The notes beneath the pieces are model-generated. The model had not been told where the DNA came from, did not search any database, and saw nothing but the letters and a program-made list of their open reading frames with translations. This document shows, piece after piece, positions 56,220 through 64,000 of a DNA stretch of 64,000 nt. Source of the DNA: Eubacterium sp. Its GTDB lineage: Bacteria; Bacillota; Clostridia; Lachnospirales; Lachnospiraceae. The translations under genes and the position numbers were made by a program. The stretch covers positions 1-64,000 of the forward strand of contig JAFZRN010000025.1 in the NCBI GenBank assembly GCA_017619835.1, in the 5' to 3' direction. Positions within the stretch are counted from its first letter, which is position 1, and every line of letters begins with the position of its first letter.

Positions 56220-58088
56220 ATGAAGGATAAGATTATAGAAATAAATGAATTATCCGATAGCCGGGAGCTGTTAGAAACTCAAGAAGCACCCGGAATCAGA
56301 TGGTTTATATTTGCGTTATGTATTATAATTGCATCTTTTTTGATTTTTTCAAATTTCTTTAATATTGATGAATATTCAAAACAACAGTTTGAGATAAAGA
56401 CAGATTCCGTAGAGAGTAATGTAAAATGTATGTCTACATGTAAAATCAGTAATGTTTATGCTCATGAAGGTGACTACGTAAATAAGGGTGATGTTTTATA
56501 TGTATTGGATGCTGAATATGCTGAAACTCAGAAAGCAATGGTTGAAAATGATCTTGAAAAAAGAAAAGCTGAAATTAGTAACCTATATAAATTAAAAGAA
56601 AGCATTGAGAAGGATACAAATCTGTTTCAAAACAATGAGGAAGAATCTGAATATTACTATAAATTTGAACAATATAAAAGTGGTGTATTGTTGACTAAAG
56701 ATGATATTGAAAGTGCGATTAAAAGTAATAATGCTTCAAGTGCAGAAAAAAAGAGTAATATTGAATCGGCACGTCAGGATATCTCCGAAAATGAAAAACT
56801 GATCAATGAGTATAGTGTTCTTTTGGATTGTATTGAAAATGATAAGGAATATAAAGGAAATGATCCAACTATTTCTTCATTTTATAAGAATTATAAATCT
56901 GAATATGAAAAGGGTGTCAGTGCTCTGAAAACAGCAAAAGCAGATTATAAAAGCTATAAGAGCAAGTATGAAGAACAAAATGATCAGGATACTATTACAC
57001 CATCTCAAGTTCAGGAAGCTGAAAAAGATATGAATACAGCTTTAGGTAATATGTCTTCATATATGGATTCTTTTATTTTAAAGATCAATTCTATTATTCA
57101 GGATCTTGATAGTGGTTCAGATTCGGAATTAATAAATGAATATATGCGTCTGATAGAAAAAGTTAAACTTGATGAAAGCTTTGAATCATCAAATAAAGAA
57201 GTTCAGAGTTATTATGATGATTACTTGAAGAATTATTCGGATTATAAAAAAGCATATGAAGAAAAATGTAAGAACTATAATGATCTGTACGATAAATATT
57301 CGTCACAGAGTAAAATGAGTGCTGTTACAAAAAATGATGTAGATAAGTATAAAGCGGTATATGATAACGCAAAATCCAGTCTTGAATCGATTAAAACTGC
57401 TATGATCTATGAAATTAATAAAAAGATTCAGGCATTAGGTTCAGAGGATGAATCGTTAAAGGATAGTATTGATAATCTTAATCATCAATTATCGGGAATG
57501 AAGGATTATGAAAACAATGAAACGCTTTCAGTAGAAAAATTGAAAAATGATAGTATTGTTGAAATAGAGAGTGAAATTAATTCACTTGAAAACAGCCTTA
57601 CTTCATATGAATCTCAGATATCTGATTTGGAAAAAACAATTTCTGATTCTAATATCATCGCAGTGTGTTCTGGCAGGATTACATTGGCTTCTGATATATG
57701 TGAAGGAGATCTTATACAGGCCGGAGCATCTTTATGTACGATTATTCCTACAGATGAGAATTTAAAGGCTTGTGTATATATTTATGAAAAAGATATTCCG
57801 GGAATAGAGGTAGGACAAAAAGTTGAATATTGTTTTGATTCTTTGCCAATTGAAGAATATGGTGTCATATCAGGAAAAATCAATAAAATATCTGCTGATA
57901 CCTTAACTGATGAAAGAAGTGGTATAAGATATTATACTGCCGAAGCTGATTTTGACAAAACTTCATGTAAAAATAAACATGGTGAAGAAAGGAAGCTTAT
58001 AAATGGAATGCTTGGTGAAGCAAAAATAATTAGTGGAAAGAAAACAGTATTTACTTGGATGTTGGAAAAACTCAATTTTATTGATTAA
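56220..58088 (+). CDS. Long HlyD-type membrane-fusion adaptor, system C
   Basis: A 622-residue protein with one N-terminal transmembrane helix (about 29-48), a biotinyl-lipoyl-like strand region (STCKISNVYAHEGDYVNKGDVL), a very long coiled coil (about 100-470) rich in Lys, Ser, Asp and Glu, and the second half of the beta-barrel (IIAVCSGRITLASD...). The family links ABC exporters to the outside. It is much longer than the 400-450 usual for Gram-positive bacteriocin adaptors because of the coiled coil. It follows the PCAT gene by 18 bases. Confidence 0.82.
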   Translation: MKDKIIEINELSDSRELLETQEAPGIRWFIFALCIIIASFLIFSNFFNIDEYSKQQFEIKTDSVESNVKCMSTCKISNVYAHEGDYVNKGDVLYVLDAEYAETQKAMVENDLEKRKAEISNLYKLKESIEKDTNLFQNNEEESEYYYKFEQYKSGVLLTKDDIESAIKSNNASSAEKKSNIESARQDISENEKLINEYSVLLDCIENDKEYKGNDPTISSFYKNYKSEYEKGVSALKTAKADYKSYKSKYEEQNDQDTITPSQVQEAEKDMNTALGNMSSYMDSFILKINSIIQDLDSGSDSELINEYMRLIEKVKLDESFESSNKEVQSYYDDYLKNYSDYKKAYEEKCKNYNDLYDKYSSQSKMSAVTKNDVDKYKAVYDNAKSSLESIKTAMIYEINKKIQALGSEDESLKDSIDNLNHQLSGMKDYENNETLSVEKLKNDSIVEIESEINSLENSLTSYESQISDLEKTISDSNIIAVCSGRITLASDICEGDLIQAGASLCTIIPTDENLKACVYIYEKDIPGIEVGQKVEYCFDSLPIEEYGVISGKINKISADTLTDERSGIRYYTAEADFDKTSCKNKHGEERKLINGMLGEAKIISGKKTVFTWMLEKLNFID

Positions 58089-58113
58089 ATCCACATTATA
58101 TCAGGGGGATAAA

Positions 58114-58950
58114 ATGGGAACGGTTTCGATTTCTTCGATAATATGTATTATTATTTGCGGGTTTGCGTGCACAGCGATTCCAATCGCATTGTTTTTATAT
58201 TTTAAAAAGCTTGGCGGTCATTATCTGCCATGCATCATTGGTGCCTGTGTATTCTTTGTATTTGTCTTATTAGTTGAGAGTACGATAAATGCAATAATAT
58301 TTAATTATACTAAAATCGGTGATTATATTTCACATAAATTGGTTTTGTATTCTATATTAGCCGGTTTGATGGCTGGATTATTTGAGGAATCAGGTCGATT
58401 CATATCGTTCAAAACCATATTGAAGAAGTATAAAGATAATGATGTTAATGCACTAATGTACGGAACAGGACATGGCGGATGTGAGGCTATACTTCTTGTT
58501 TCAATGACGATGCTTAATAATCTTATAGTGGCTATTCTTATCAATACAGGCAATGAAGGTATGCTGCTTGGCTCTTTAACAGGAGATATCCTTGACCAGA
58601 CCCGGGCTCAGCTTCAGGAACTGATAGATACATCATGGTATATTTTTTTATTGTCATTGGTTGAACGGGTGTCAGCTATTGTGCTTCATCTTTCATTATC
58701 TGTTCTTGTATGGTATTCTGCGAAGAATAAAAGAAGAGTATTTTTGTTTCCTCTTGCAATCCTTCTTCATGCATTGGTAGATATGATAGCTACGTACCTA
58801 TCTCATAGTGATGTTAATCTCTTTGTGATAGAGATTGTGAATATAATAATTATTGCAGTTCTTGCTTTAGTTGTTAAGATACTATGGAATAAAGAAAGCA
58901 GAAAAAGTATGCTTATAAATGATATGGAGATTGAAAGTGAAAGAGTATAA
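58114..58950 (+). CDS. YhfC-type intramembrane protease, system C
   Basis: A 278-residue protein with about seven transmembrane segments. The pattern FEESGRFI, then HGGCEA and a later LLHALVDM, is that of the YhfC family, relatives of the CAAX/CPBP glutamic membrane proteases. Such enzymes in bacteriocin clusters act in immunity or processing. AGGGGG precedes ATG 58114; the open frame to 58033 is not used. The last bases overlap the start of the next gene. Confidence 0.78.
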   Translation: MGTVSISSIICIIICGFACTAIPIALFLYFKKLGGHYLPCIIGACVFFVFVLLVESTINAIIFNYTKIGDYISHKLVLYSILAGLMAGLFEESGRFISFKTILKKYKDNDVNALMYGTGHGGCEAILLVSMTMLNNLIVAILINTGNEGMLLGSLTGDILDQTRAQLQELIDTSWYIFLLSLVERVSAIVLHLSLSVLVWYSAKNKRRVFLFPLAILLHALVDMIATYLSHSDVNLFVIEIVNIIIIAVLALVVKILWNKESRKSMLINDMEIESERV

Positions 58951-60745
58951 ACCCCAAGAATATAACCTTTTTCAAAACTTACTATATGTATTTAAAGGTG
59001 TAAAAGAGCACAAACCCTATATTATAGGGCTGCTCTTTTTATCTATGGTCTGCACGGTGGGTTCACGGTTCGTGTGGCTGTTTTTGAGTAAGTATGTCAT
59101 TAAATACATTTGCGCTGGTATGAATACTGGAGATCTGATAAAAACTGTGATCATTCTTGTTAGTATAGGTATTGCATGCAATATCGGCCTTAATGCTGTC
59201 GAATGCTGGCTTGAAGCAGGTGCTTTTTATGTAAGGCCGATGTTTATGCTTAGACGGAATAAAAAACATATGGATATGTTATATGAAAACCTTGAGTTTG
59301 ATGAAGTTCTGGATATGATACAAAAATCCAGAAATGCTACAAGCTGGACGGAAAATGGCATTGAAGGAATTATACGTTTTTCGGTAAAGTTTTTTTCAGA
59401 TATATTCACATGTATTATTGCTATGATCATACTCTGCGTTTCTTGCCCTGTGATGATCGTAGTTGTTTTAGTTATTGGTTTTATAACGTTCCTTTTTACT
59501 GATCATGCAACAAAAAAGGAAAAATATCTTACTGTTGACAGCATCACTTATGAAAAAAACAAAAATCAGTATTTTAATGAAGTTACCAGAGATTTTAGCT
59601 ACGGAAAAGATATCCGTTTATATGATTGTCAGAATGAGCTGGTTGAAACACAGTATGAACTCAATTCTTTTATTCATAATAATGTACGTAAATCTAAGAA
59701 GATATGGATATTCAGTGACATTTATAATGCATTCTTTGAAATGCTGCGTGAAGGGGTAATGTACCTGGTGCTTATCATATCGTTTTTATCTGACAAGTTC
59801 GGAATAGACAGTTTGACTCTTTATATAGGCTGCGTAAGGAATTTTGCACAGTCGTTTCAGACGGTGCTGACTATCTATTCCAAGCTTCGTCAGTGCAGTC
59901 GTGAAGTAAATGATTTTAGAGCATTCTGTGATTTCTGTGATAAGGATACAGGAGAAGGAAAAGAAATCGAAATCTGTGATTCATATCTGATCGAATTTGA
60001 AAATGTTTCTTTTAAATATCCGTCAGCTGACAGGTATGCCTTGAAAAACTTAAATCTTAAGATTGATCCTCAGCAGAAACTTGCAGTTGTTGGTCTGAAC
60101 GGAGCCGGAAAGACGACATTTATAAAGCTGTTGCTAAGGCTTTACGAACCGACAGAAGGCAGGATACTTTTGAACGGAGTTGATGTAAAAGAGTATAACC
60201 GGAACAGTTATTACAGCATCTTTTCTCCTGTTTTTCAAGATATGGAGTGCTATGCCTTTTCACTTGCGGACAATGTTTCTATGCAACTTCATACCGATCG
60301 TGAGAAAGCAGAAAAATGTCTTGTAGAAGTGGGACTGGACAATAAATTAAATGAATGGAAGGAAGGGCTTGAAACACCTATTCTCAAAATCCTTCGTGAG
60401 GACGGAGTATTGCTTTCAGGTGGAGAAAAACAGAAAGTTGCTCTGGCCAGGGCCCTATATAAGAATGCTCCGGTTGTCATATTGGATGAACCGACTGCTG
60501 CCTTGGATGCTTTGGCAGAGAATAAACTATATGAAGATTTTGATAAGCTTGTAAAAGGGAAAACTGCTATTTATATATCGCATAGACTTGCCAGCACAAG
60601 ATTCTGTGATGTTATTGCTATGTTTAAAGATGGGGAACTGATTGAATACGGTAACCATGATAAGCTTATGGCTGATCACCATGATTATTCGAAAATGTTT
60701 GAGATGCAGGCGCATTACTATATGGAGGACATGGCTTATGAGTAA
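58937..60745 (+). CDS. ABC exporter half 1 of a heterodimer, system C
   Basis: A 602-residue half transporter: six transmembrane segments (about 30-330), Walker A GLNGAGKTT, signature LSGGEKQK and Walker B VVILDEPTAALD. I start at GTG 58937 because TGGAGA lies about 7 bases upstream; that start overlaps the YhfC-like gene's stop by 14 bases. The next gene encodes a similar half, and the two probably form a heterodimer. There is no peptidase domain. Confidence 0.82.
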   Translation: MKEYKPQEYNLFQNLLYVFKGVKEHKPYIIGLLFLSMVCTVGSRFVWLFLSKYVIKYICAGMNTGDLIKTVIILVSIGIACNIGLNAVECWLEAGAFYVRPMFMLRRNKKHMDMLYENLEFDEVLDMIQKSRNATSWTENGIEGIIRFSVKFFSDIFTCIIAMIILCVSCPVMIVVVLVIGFITFLFTDHATKKEKYLTVDSITYEKNKNQYFNEVTRDFSYGKDIRLYDCQNELVETQYELNSFIHNNVRKSKKIWIFSDIYNAFFEMLREGVMYLVLIISFLSDKFGIDSLTLYIGCVRNFAQSFQTVLTIYSKLRQCSREVNDFRAFCDFCDKDTGEGKEIEICDSYLIEFENVSFKYPSADRYALKNLNLKIDPQQKLAVVGLNGAGKTTFIKLLLRLYEPTEGRILLNGVDVKEYNRNSYYSIFSPVFQDMECYAFSLADNVSMQLHTDREKAEKCLVEVGLDNKLNEWKEGLETPILKILREDGVLLSGGEKQKVALARALYKNAPVVILDEPTAALDALAENKLYEDFDKLVKGKTAIYISHRLASTRFCDVIAMFKDGELIEYGNHDKLMADHHDYSKMFEMQAHYYMEDMAYE

Positions 60746-62513
60746 ATTGTTTTCGTTAATCGGTTTCTTTTATAAGACTGCTTTTAAAGAACGAAGTAAA
60801 TATCCATATATAATCATAAGCTATATCGTTCTATCAGCAATCGCTCCCTTCATTAACATAGTTGTTCCCAAATATCTGATTGATGAGCTAATGGGAGATA
60901 GGGATGTTAACAGGATTATAGTTCTCGTTCTTGTAATCATTTTCGGAAATCTGATATTTGCTATTATATTAAGGATCCTTAATCAGATTAGAGCAGAATA
61001 TGAGGACTGGTTTGGCCGATACTTTGATATGATGCTTTCACGTAAGGCTATGACAATGAAGTTCAGCCATACCGAGGAACAAAAGACTATTGATGCAGAG
61101 AAGAAAGCCGAAACCGGAATGTCCTGGTATTCGGGCGGAATAAGAGGCCTTTCAGACAGTATTATAGGCATTATATCTGCACTTATTACCCTTATTGGAG
61201 TTGTATATATTGTTACAAGGGTTTCTGTATGGCTGATATTGATAGCGTTTATATCAGTTGTTATTAATTCCTTTGCTACCTATAAGATAAATAAAGAAAA
61301 GCAGTACGTATTTGAAATGACTCCTGCAATCAACCGGTATTATTCATACATTTATCAAAAGATAATTAACCGTGAATATGCAAAGGAGATCAGATTATAT
61401 GATGCAAAACAATTGATAGAAAAAAAGGCTGTTGATAATGCCAAGGAACTTAACAAGATTGATAATAACTGTGCCTCGAAATCATTTAGGTGGGGGATAC
61501 TTGGCACTGTAAGTCTGGCTTTAAATTATGGGATTACATATAGCTGGCTCGGGATAAAGGCAATTAAGGGAGAAATCTCTGTTGCTGAATTTGTGCTATG
61601 TGTTACGGCACTTGAAACATTCAGTAATACTTGTCTTACTGCAATTATTCAGAACGTTCAGGCTCTTCTTGTAAAGTGTTTCTTTATGGGGGCATATACT
61701 GAATTTCTGACAATCGATGATGATGTTAAGACAGGTGAAAAAAAGGTTGACATTCAAAAGAACCATGAGATTGAGTTTAGAAATGTCTCGTTCAAGTATC
61801 CCGGTTCTCAGGAATACGTTCTAGAAGGTATAAATATTAAGATAAAAGATGGTGAGAAGCTTTCTATAGTAGGCATGAATGGTGCAGGAAAATCCACCTT
61901 TGTTAAGCTTATATGCCGGTTATATGATGTTACGGATGGCGAGATCCTTCTGGATGGTATAAATATTCAGGATTATGATTACGAAGAGTATAAAAAGCTA
62001 CTTTCTGTGGTTTTTCAGGATTTCAAGCTGTTCAGTTATACAATTGATAAGAATATTAAAATCGGAACAAGTGAAAATGGTGGTAATATCGATGAAGCCT
62101 ATCATCTGAGCGGTATAGATGATTGGGTTTCTTTACTGGAGAAGAAGGGTGAAACAAATCTGTATAAGAATTATGACAGTAATGGAGTAGAACCGTCAGG
62201 CGGACAGGCACAGAAGATTGCTATCGCAAGAGCTGTTTATCATAATTCGCCGGTTATAATACTGGATGAACCTACAGCGGCACTTGATCCGGTTGCCGAA
62301 TATGAGGTTTATAATCATTTTAACGGCCTTATTAAGAACAAAACAGCAATATACATATCTCACCGACTGTCATCGTGTAAGTTCTGCGACAAGATAGCGG
62401 TCTTTGATAATAAGAGTATTGTTGAATATGGTAATCACGATGAATTGATAAATTCCGGTGGGCTATATTCAAAGATGTATAAAACGCAGGCAAAATGGTA
62501 TACGGAAGAGTAA
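60738..62513 (+). CDS. ABC exporter half 2 of a heterodimer, system C
   Basis: A 591-residue half transporter with six transmembrane segments, Walker A GMNGAGKST, signature variant PSGGQAQK and Walker B VIILDEPTAALD. Its ATG lies 8 bases before the end of the preceding gene, with GGAGG 9 bases upstream; the open frame to 60642 is a reading of the previous gene in another frame. A terminator follows at once. Its role, export or immunity, cannot be told from sequence. Confidence 0.82.
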   Translation: MSKLFSLIGFFYKTAFKERSKYPYIIISYIVLSAIAPFINIVVPKYLIDELMGDRDVNRIIVLVLVIIFGNLIFAIILRILNQIRAEYEDWFGRYFDMMLSRKAMTMKFSHTEEQKTIDAEKKAETGMSWYSGGIRGLSDSIIGIISALITLIGVVYIVTRVSVWLILIAFISVVINSFATYKINKEKQYVFEMTPAINRYYSYIYQKIINREYAKEIRLYDAKQLIEKKAVDNAKELNKIDNNCASKSFRWGILGTVSLALNYGITYSWLGIKAIKGEISVAEFVLCVTALETFSNTCLTAIIQNVQALLVKCFFMGAYTEFLTIDDDVKTGEKKVDIQKNHEIEFRNVSFKYPGSQEYVLEGINIKIKDGEKLSIVGMNGAGKSTFVKLICRLYDVTDGEILLDGINIQDYDYEEYKKLLSVVFQDFKLFSYTIDKNIKIGTSENGGNIDEAYHLSGIDDWVSLLEKKGETNLYKNYDSNGVEPSGGQAQKIAIARAVYHNSPVIILDEPTAALDPVAEYEVYNHFNGLIKNKTAIYISHRLSSCKFCDKIAVFDNKSIVEYGNHDELINSGGLYSKMYKTQAKWYTEE

Positions 62514-62516
62514 AAG

Positions 62517-62551
62517 AACAGCACATAAGCATTTTGCTTATGTGCTGTTTT
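62517..62551 (+). terminator. Terminator at the end of the RiPP island
   Basis: A perfect 14-bp stem, AACAGCACATAAGC/GCTTATGTGCTGTT with an ATTTT loop, followed by TT. It serves the exporter operon and possibly the convergent DUF975-type gene. Confidence 0.88.
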
Positions 62552-62572
62552 GGTTATCATATTTTATTCATT

Positions 62573-63712
62573 TTACTGGTTATAATAACTGTTCGGGTCA
62601 AAATCTGTCGGATCTGGAATTGATGGATCCTGAGGAGCTGTCGGTTCCTGAGAAATCGTAGGTTCCTGTGAAGTATAGCCTGCATTATACTGCTGGTCCG
62701 GATTATACTGCTGACCAGCATCATACTGCTGAGTAGGCTGCTGCGGTGTGTATTGCTGACCTGCGTTATACTGCTGACCAGGACTATACTGTTGTCCTGG
62801 GTTGTACTGCTGACCGGGATTATACTGCTGCTGAGGCTGCTGTGGTGTGAACTGCTGGCCCTGATTGAACTGAGGGTTTACATTTCCGTAAGCGCCTGCA
62901 TAGCTTGGTGTATAGTAAGGTGTTGCACCTGGGAATCTCTTTTCTCTTATGAAAAGGAACAGCTCTGAGAATGTAGCATACATATACGGATTAACATAGA
63001 AGATACCTAAGATACCGCATGTAAGGATTGAGAGGATTCCCCATCCGATGAAGCTGAGCTCAAGTACGAAGGTGTCCATCTTATAGCCGTCCATCATGTT
63101 TTTACTCTGTTCAAGCGCATCCTTGTAGCTGAGTGTAGGATCCTCTGAAAGGATATAGTCAACAAGATAATACTCATATGCCTTAATGATTCCGGGGATA
63201 ATGAGAAGAAGCGTCCACAGGAAGATGAAAAGGTTCTTCATAAATTCCACCTTAACGATATTTAGATAGTTACCTTTCTTAAATCCAAAGCCAACCTCTG
63301 CAAAATCAGGCTTTTCATATGAGTTTATAGTAAAGTATCGTTTACACCCGACTATTAGCGGATTAGCTACAAATATACTGAAAGCGATACTGATTATCAT
63401 TACAACGATTATGATCAGAATCAGGATTCCGCCCATAACTCCAAGGAAAGCGAGGAGACCTGCTTTATCAGCAGCTGAAGAATCGCCGTGATTAAGATCG
63501 CCAAAATCAAAATCATCCATATCTAAGTTATAATTTGACGAAGTACTGTTGCTTGAATACTTCTTTGAAAAATTTTTGAAGCTGTTTGATCCACCGGTGC
63601 TGCCGGAACCGCCGGAGATAAGTCCGATGATAAGTGCTACAACAACACATGCCCAATAATTTCTTTTAAAGGCTGCCATGCCTTTCTCTTTAAGATTTGC
63701 TCTGCTAAACAT
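62573..63712 (-). CDS. DUF975-type membrane protein with Gln/Tyr-rich repeat tail
   Basis: A 379-residue membrane protein with about five hydrophobic segments in residues 1-265, in the style of DUF975 proteins (RANLKEKGMAAFKRNYW at the start; LLIIPGIIKAYEYYLVDYIL and SYKDALEQSKNMMDG inside). The C-terminal 100 residues are a low-complexity cytoplasmic or surface tail built from repeats such as QYNPGQ, QYNAGQ and QYTPQQP. The reverse-strand GGAGG before the ATG supports the start. Function is unknown. It is convergent to the island and GC-richer than it. Confidence 0.78.
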   Translation of the reverse strand: MFSRANLKEKGMAAFKRNYWACVVVALIIGLISGGSGSTGGSNSFKNFSKKYSSNSTSSNYNLDMDDFDFGDLNHGDSSAADKAGLLAFLGVMGGILILIIIVVMIISIAFSIFVANPLIVGCKRYFTINSYEKPDFAEVGFGFKKGNYLNIVKVEFMKNLFIFLWTLLLIIPGIIKAYEYYLVDYILSEDPTLSYKDALEQSKNMMDGYKMDTFVLELSFIGWGILSILTCGILGIFYVNPYMYATFSELFLFIREKRFPGATPYYTPSYAGAYGNVNPQFNQGQQFTPQQPQQQYNPGQQYNPGQQYSPGQQYNAGQQYTPQQPTQQYDAGQQYNPDQQYNAGYTSQEPTISQEPTAPQDPSIPDPTDFDPNSYYNQ

Positions 63713-63899
63713 AAGTATCCTCCTTAAATGTCATATTACAAAACAACATAAATATATTACAATATATAAAGGATAAAGTAAATATTTATGATGTTATTTA
63801 GATTAAAAATATGGCATATTTTCGGTAAAAAACAGTTTACTTTTTTTTGCGTTTGCAATATCATAGAAGTGGTGTGAATTAAATATATGGAGGGGTAAA
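63713..63899. other. Divergent intergenic region before the permease
   Basis: AT-rich. It holds the promoters of the DUF975-type gene and the permease. A weak hairpin GTAAA/TTTAC with a run of eight T follows at 63825-63848; it could act as an attenuator or a weak terminator. GGAGGGG before 63900 is the permease ribosome site. Confidence 0.4.
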
Positions 63900-64000
63900 A
63901 TGAGTACTAAGAATTCAAATGAAACAAAGGTTCAAGAAGCGGTTTATGATGCTAAGCAGCTGGGAACCCCCAGAATGCTTGTTCTCGGACTTCAGCACAT
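63900..64000 (+). CDS. Uracil/xanthine permease, N-terminal part only
   Basis: The first 33 codons of a gene cut by the window edge. The sequence reaches DAKQLGTPRMLVLGLQH, the start of the first membrane segment of NCS2-family uracil/xanthine permeases. A GGAGGGG site lies 6 bases before the ATG. With upp at 38889 it would form a uracil salvage pair, interrupted by the RiPP island. Confidence is limited by length. Confidence 0.75.
   Translation, partial: MSTKNSNETKVQEAVYDAKQLGTPRMLVLGLQH

Noticed and set aside
62640-62850. CRISPR-like or tandem DNA repeat (CTGCTGACC / TATACTGCTG units)
   Set aside because: The repeats are uneven, have no spacers, and are the coding repeats of the Gln/Tyr-rich tail of the minus-strand DUF975-type protein.

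Overview
The window reads as chromosome of an anaerobic, polysaccharide-using Firmicute, most likely a Lachnospiraceae member near Butyrivibrio or Pseudobutyrivibrio. This is inferred from gene style: Shine-Dalgarno-led Firmicute genes, a V-type ATPase operon, xylan and galactoside use, and many GGDEF/EAL proteins. No 16S rRNA is present to fix the species.

Region 1 (1-6.5 kb) holds a possible IS605-type end remnant, a small conserved protein, an XRE-type regulator, a fused CoA-transferase, and a minus-strand pair made of an AAA+ ATPase and a sugar-receptor-like diguanylate cyclase. Region 2 (6.6-18.7 kb) is a pentose/xyloside locus: GH3 glycosidase, transaldolase-like protein, FucI-type isomerase, xylulokinase, aldose epimerase and a sugar ABC importer, with a convergent AraC-type regulator. 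Both promoters of this locus carry the same pair of 21-bp-spaced direct repeats, so one regulator probably controls both. A 225-bp nested palindrome sits between the importer and the regulator gene. Region 3 (18.8-28 kb) is a complete V-type ATPase operon in the Enterococcus hirae ntp order, with Na+-coordinating residues in its c subunit. Region 4 (28-39.5 kb) holds a secreted protein, a zinc-ribbon miniprotein, a galactoside locus (GH2, GPH symporter, GH36) overlapping a GGDEF-EAL phosphodiesterase, and upp.

Region 5 (39.57-62.55 kb) is the exciting part: an AT-rich island of three adjacent radical-SAM peptide (RiPP) systems between upp and a uracil permease. System A has a radical SAM/SPASM enzyme, a peptide-maturation protein, an acyl-carrier-like protein whose carrier serine is replaced, a short Cys-containing peptide, an ABC exporter, and a LuxC-type acyl reductase with a LuxE-type acyl-protein synthetase. 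That combination could build a peptide aldehyde or a fatty-aldehyde-modified peptide. System B has a double-glycine precursor rich in Gly, Cys and aromatics, an RRE-containing radical SAM enzyme, and an ATPase plus two permeases resembling self-protection transporters. System C has a hydrophobic double-glycine precursor, a short radical SAM enzyme without C-terminal cluster cysteines, a protein that looks like an RRE fused to a GNAT-like domain, an SdpI-type immunity protein, a C39-peptidase exporter, a long HlyD-type adaptor, a YhfC-type membrane protease and a heterodimeric ABC exporter.

Two observations tie the island together. The promoters of systems A and C share a perfect TGTCGTTCAC pair with an exact 20-bp period placed 41-43 bp before the -10 box, after near-identical terminators; this looks like the target of an unlinked activator. 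Just upstream of the system B precursor lies a 172-bp collapsed copy of the ATPase-permease-permease operon that still exists 2 kb downstream, which shows that these modules duplicated in tandem and then decayed. The window ends with a DUF975-type membrane protein on the minus strand and the start of a uracil/xanthine permease.
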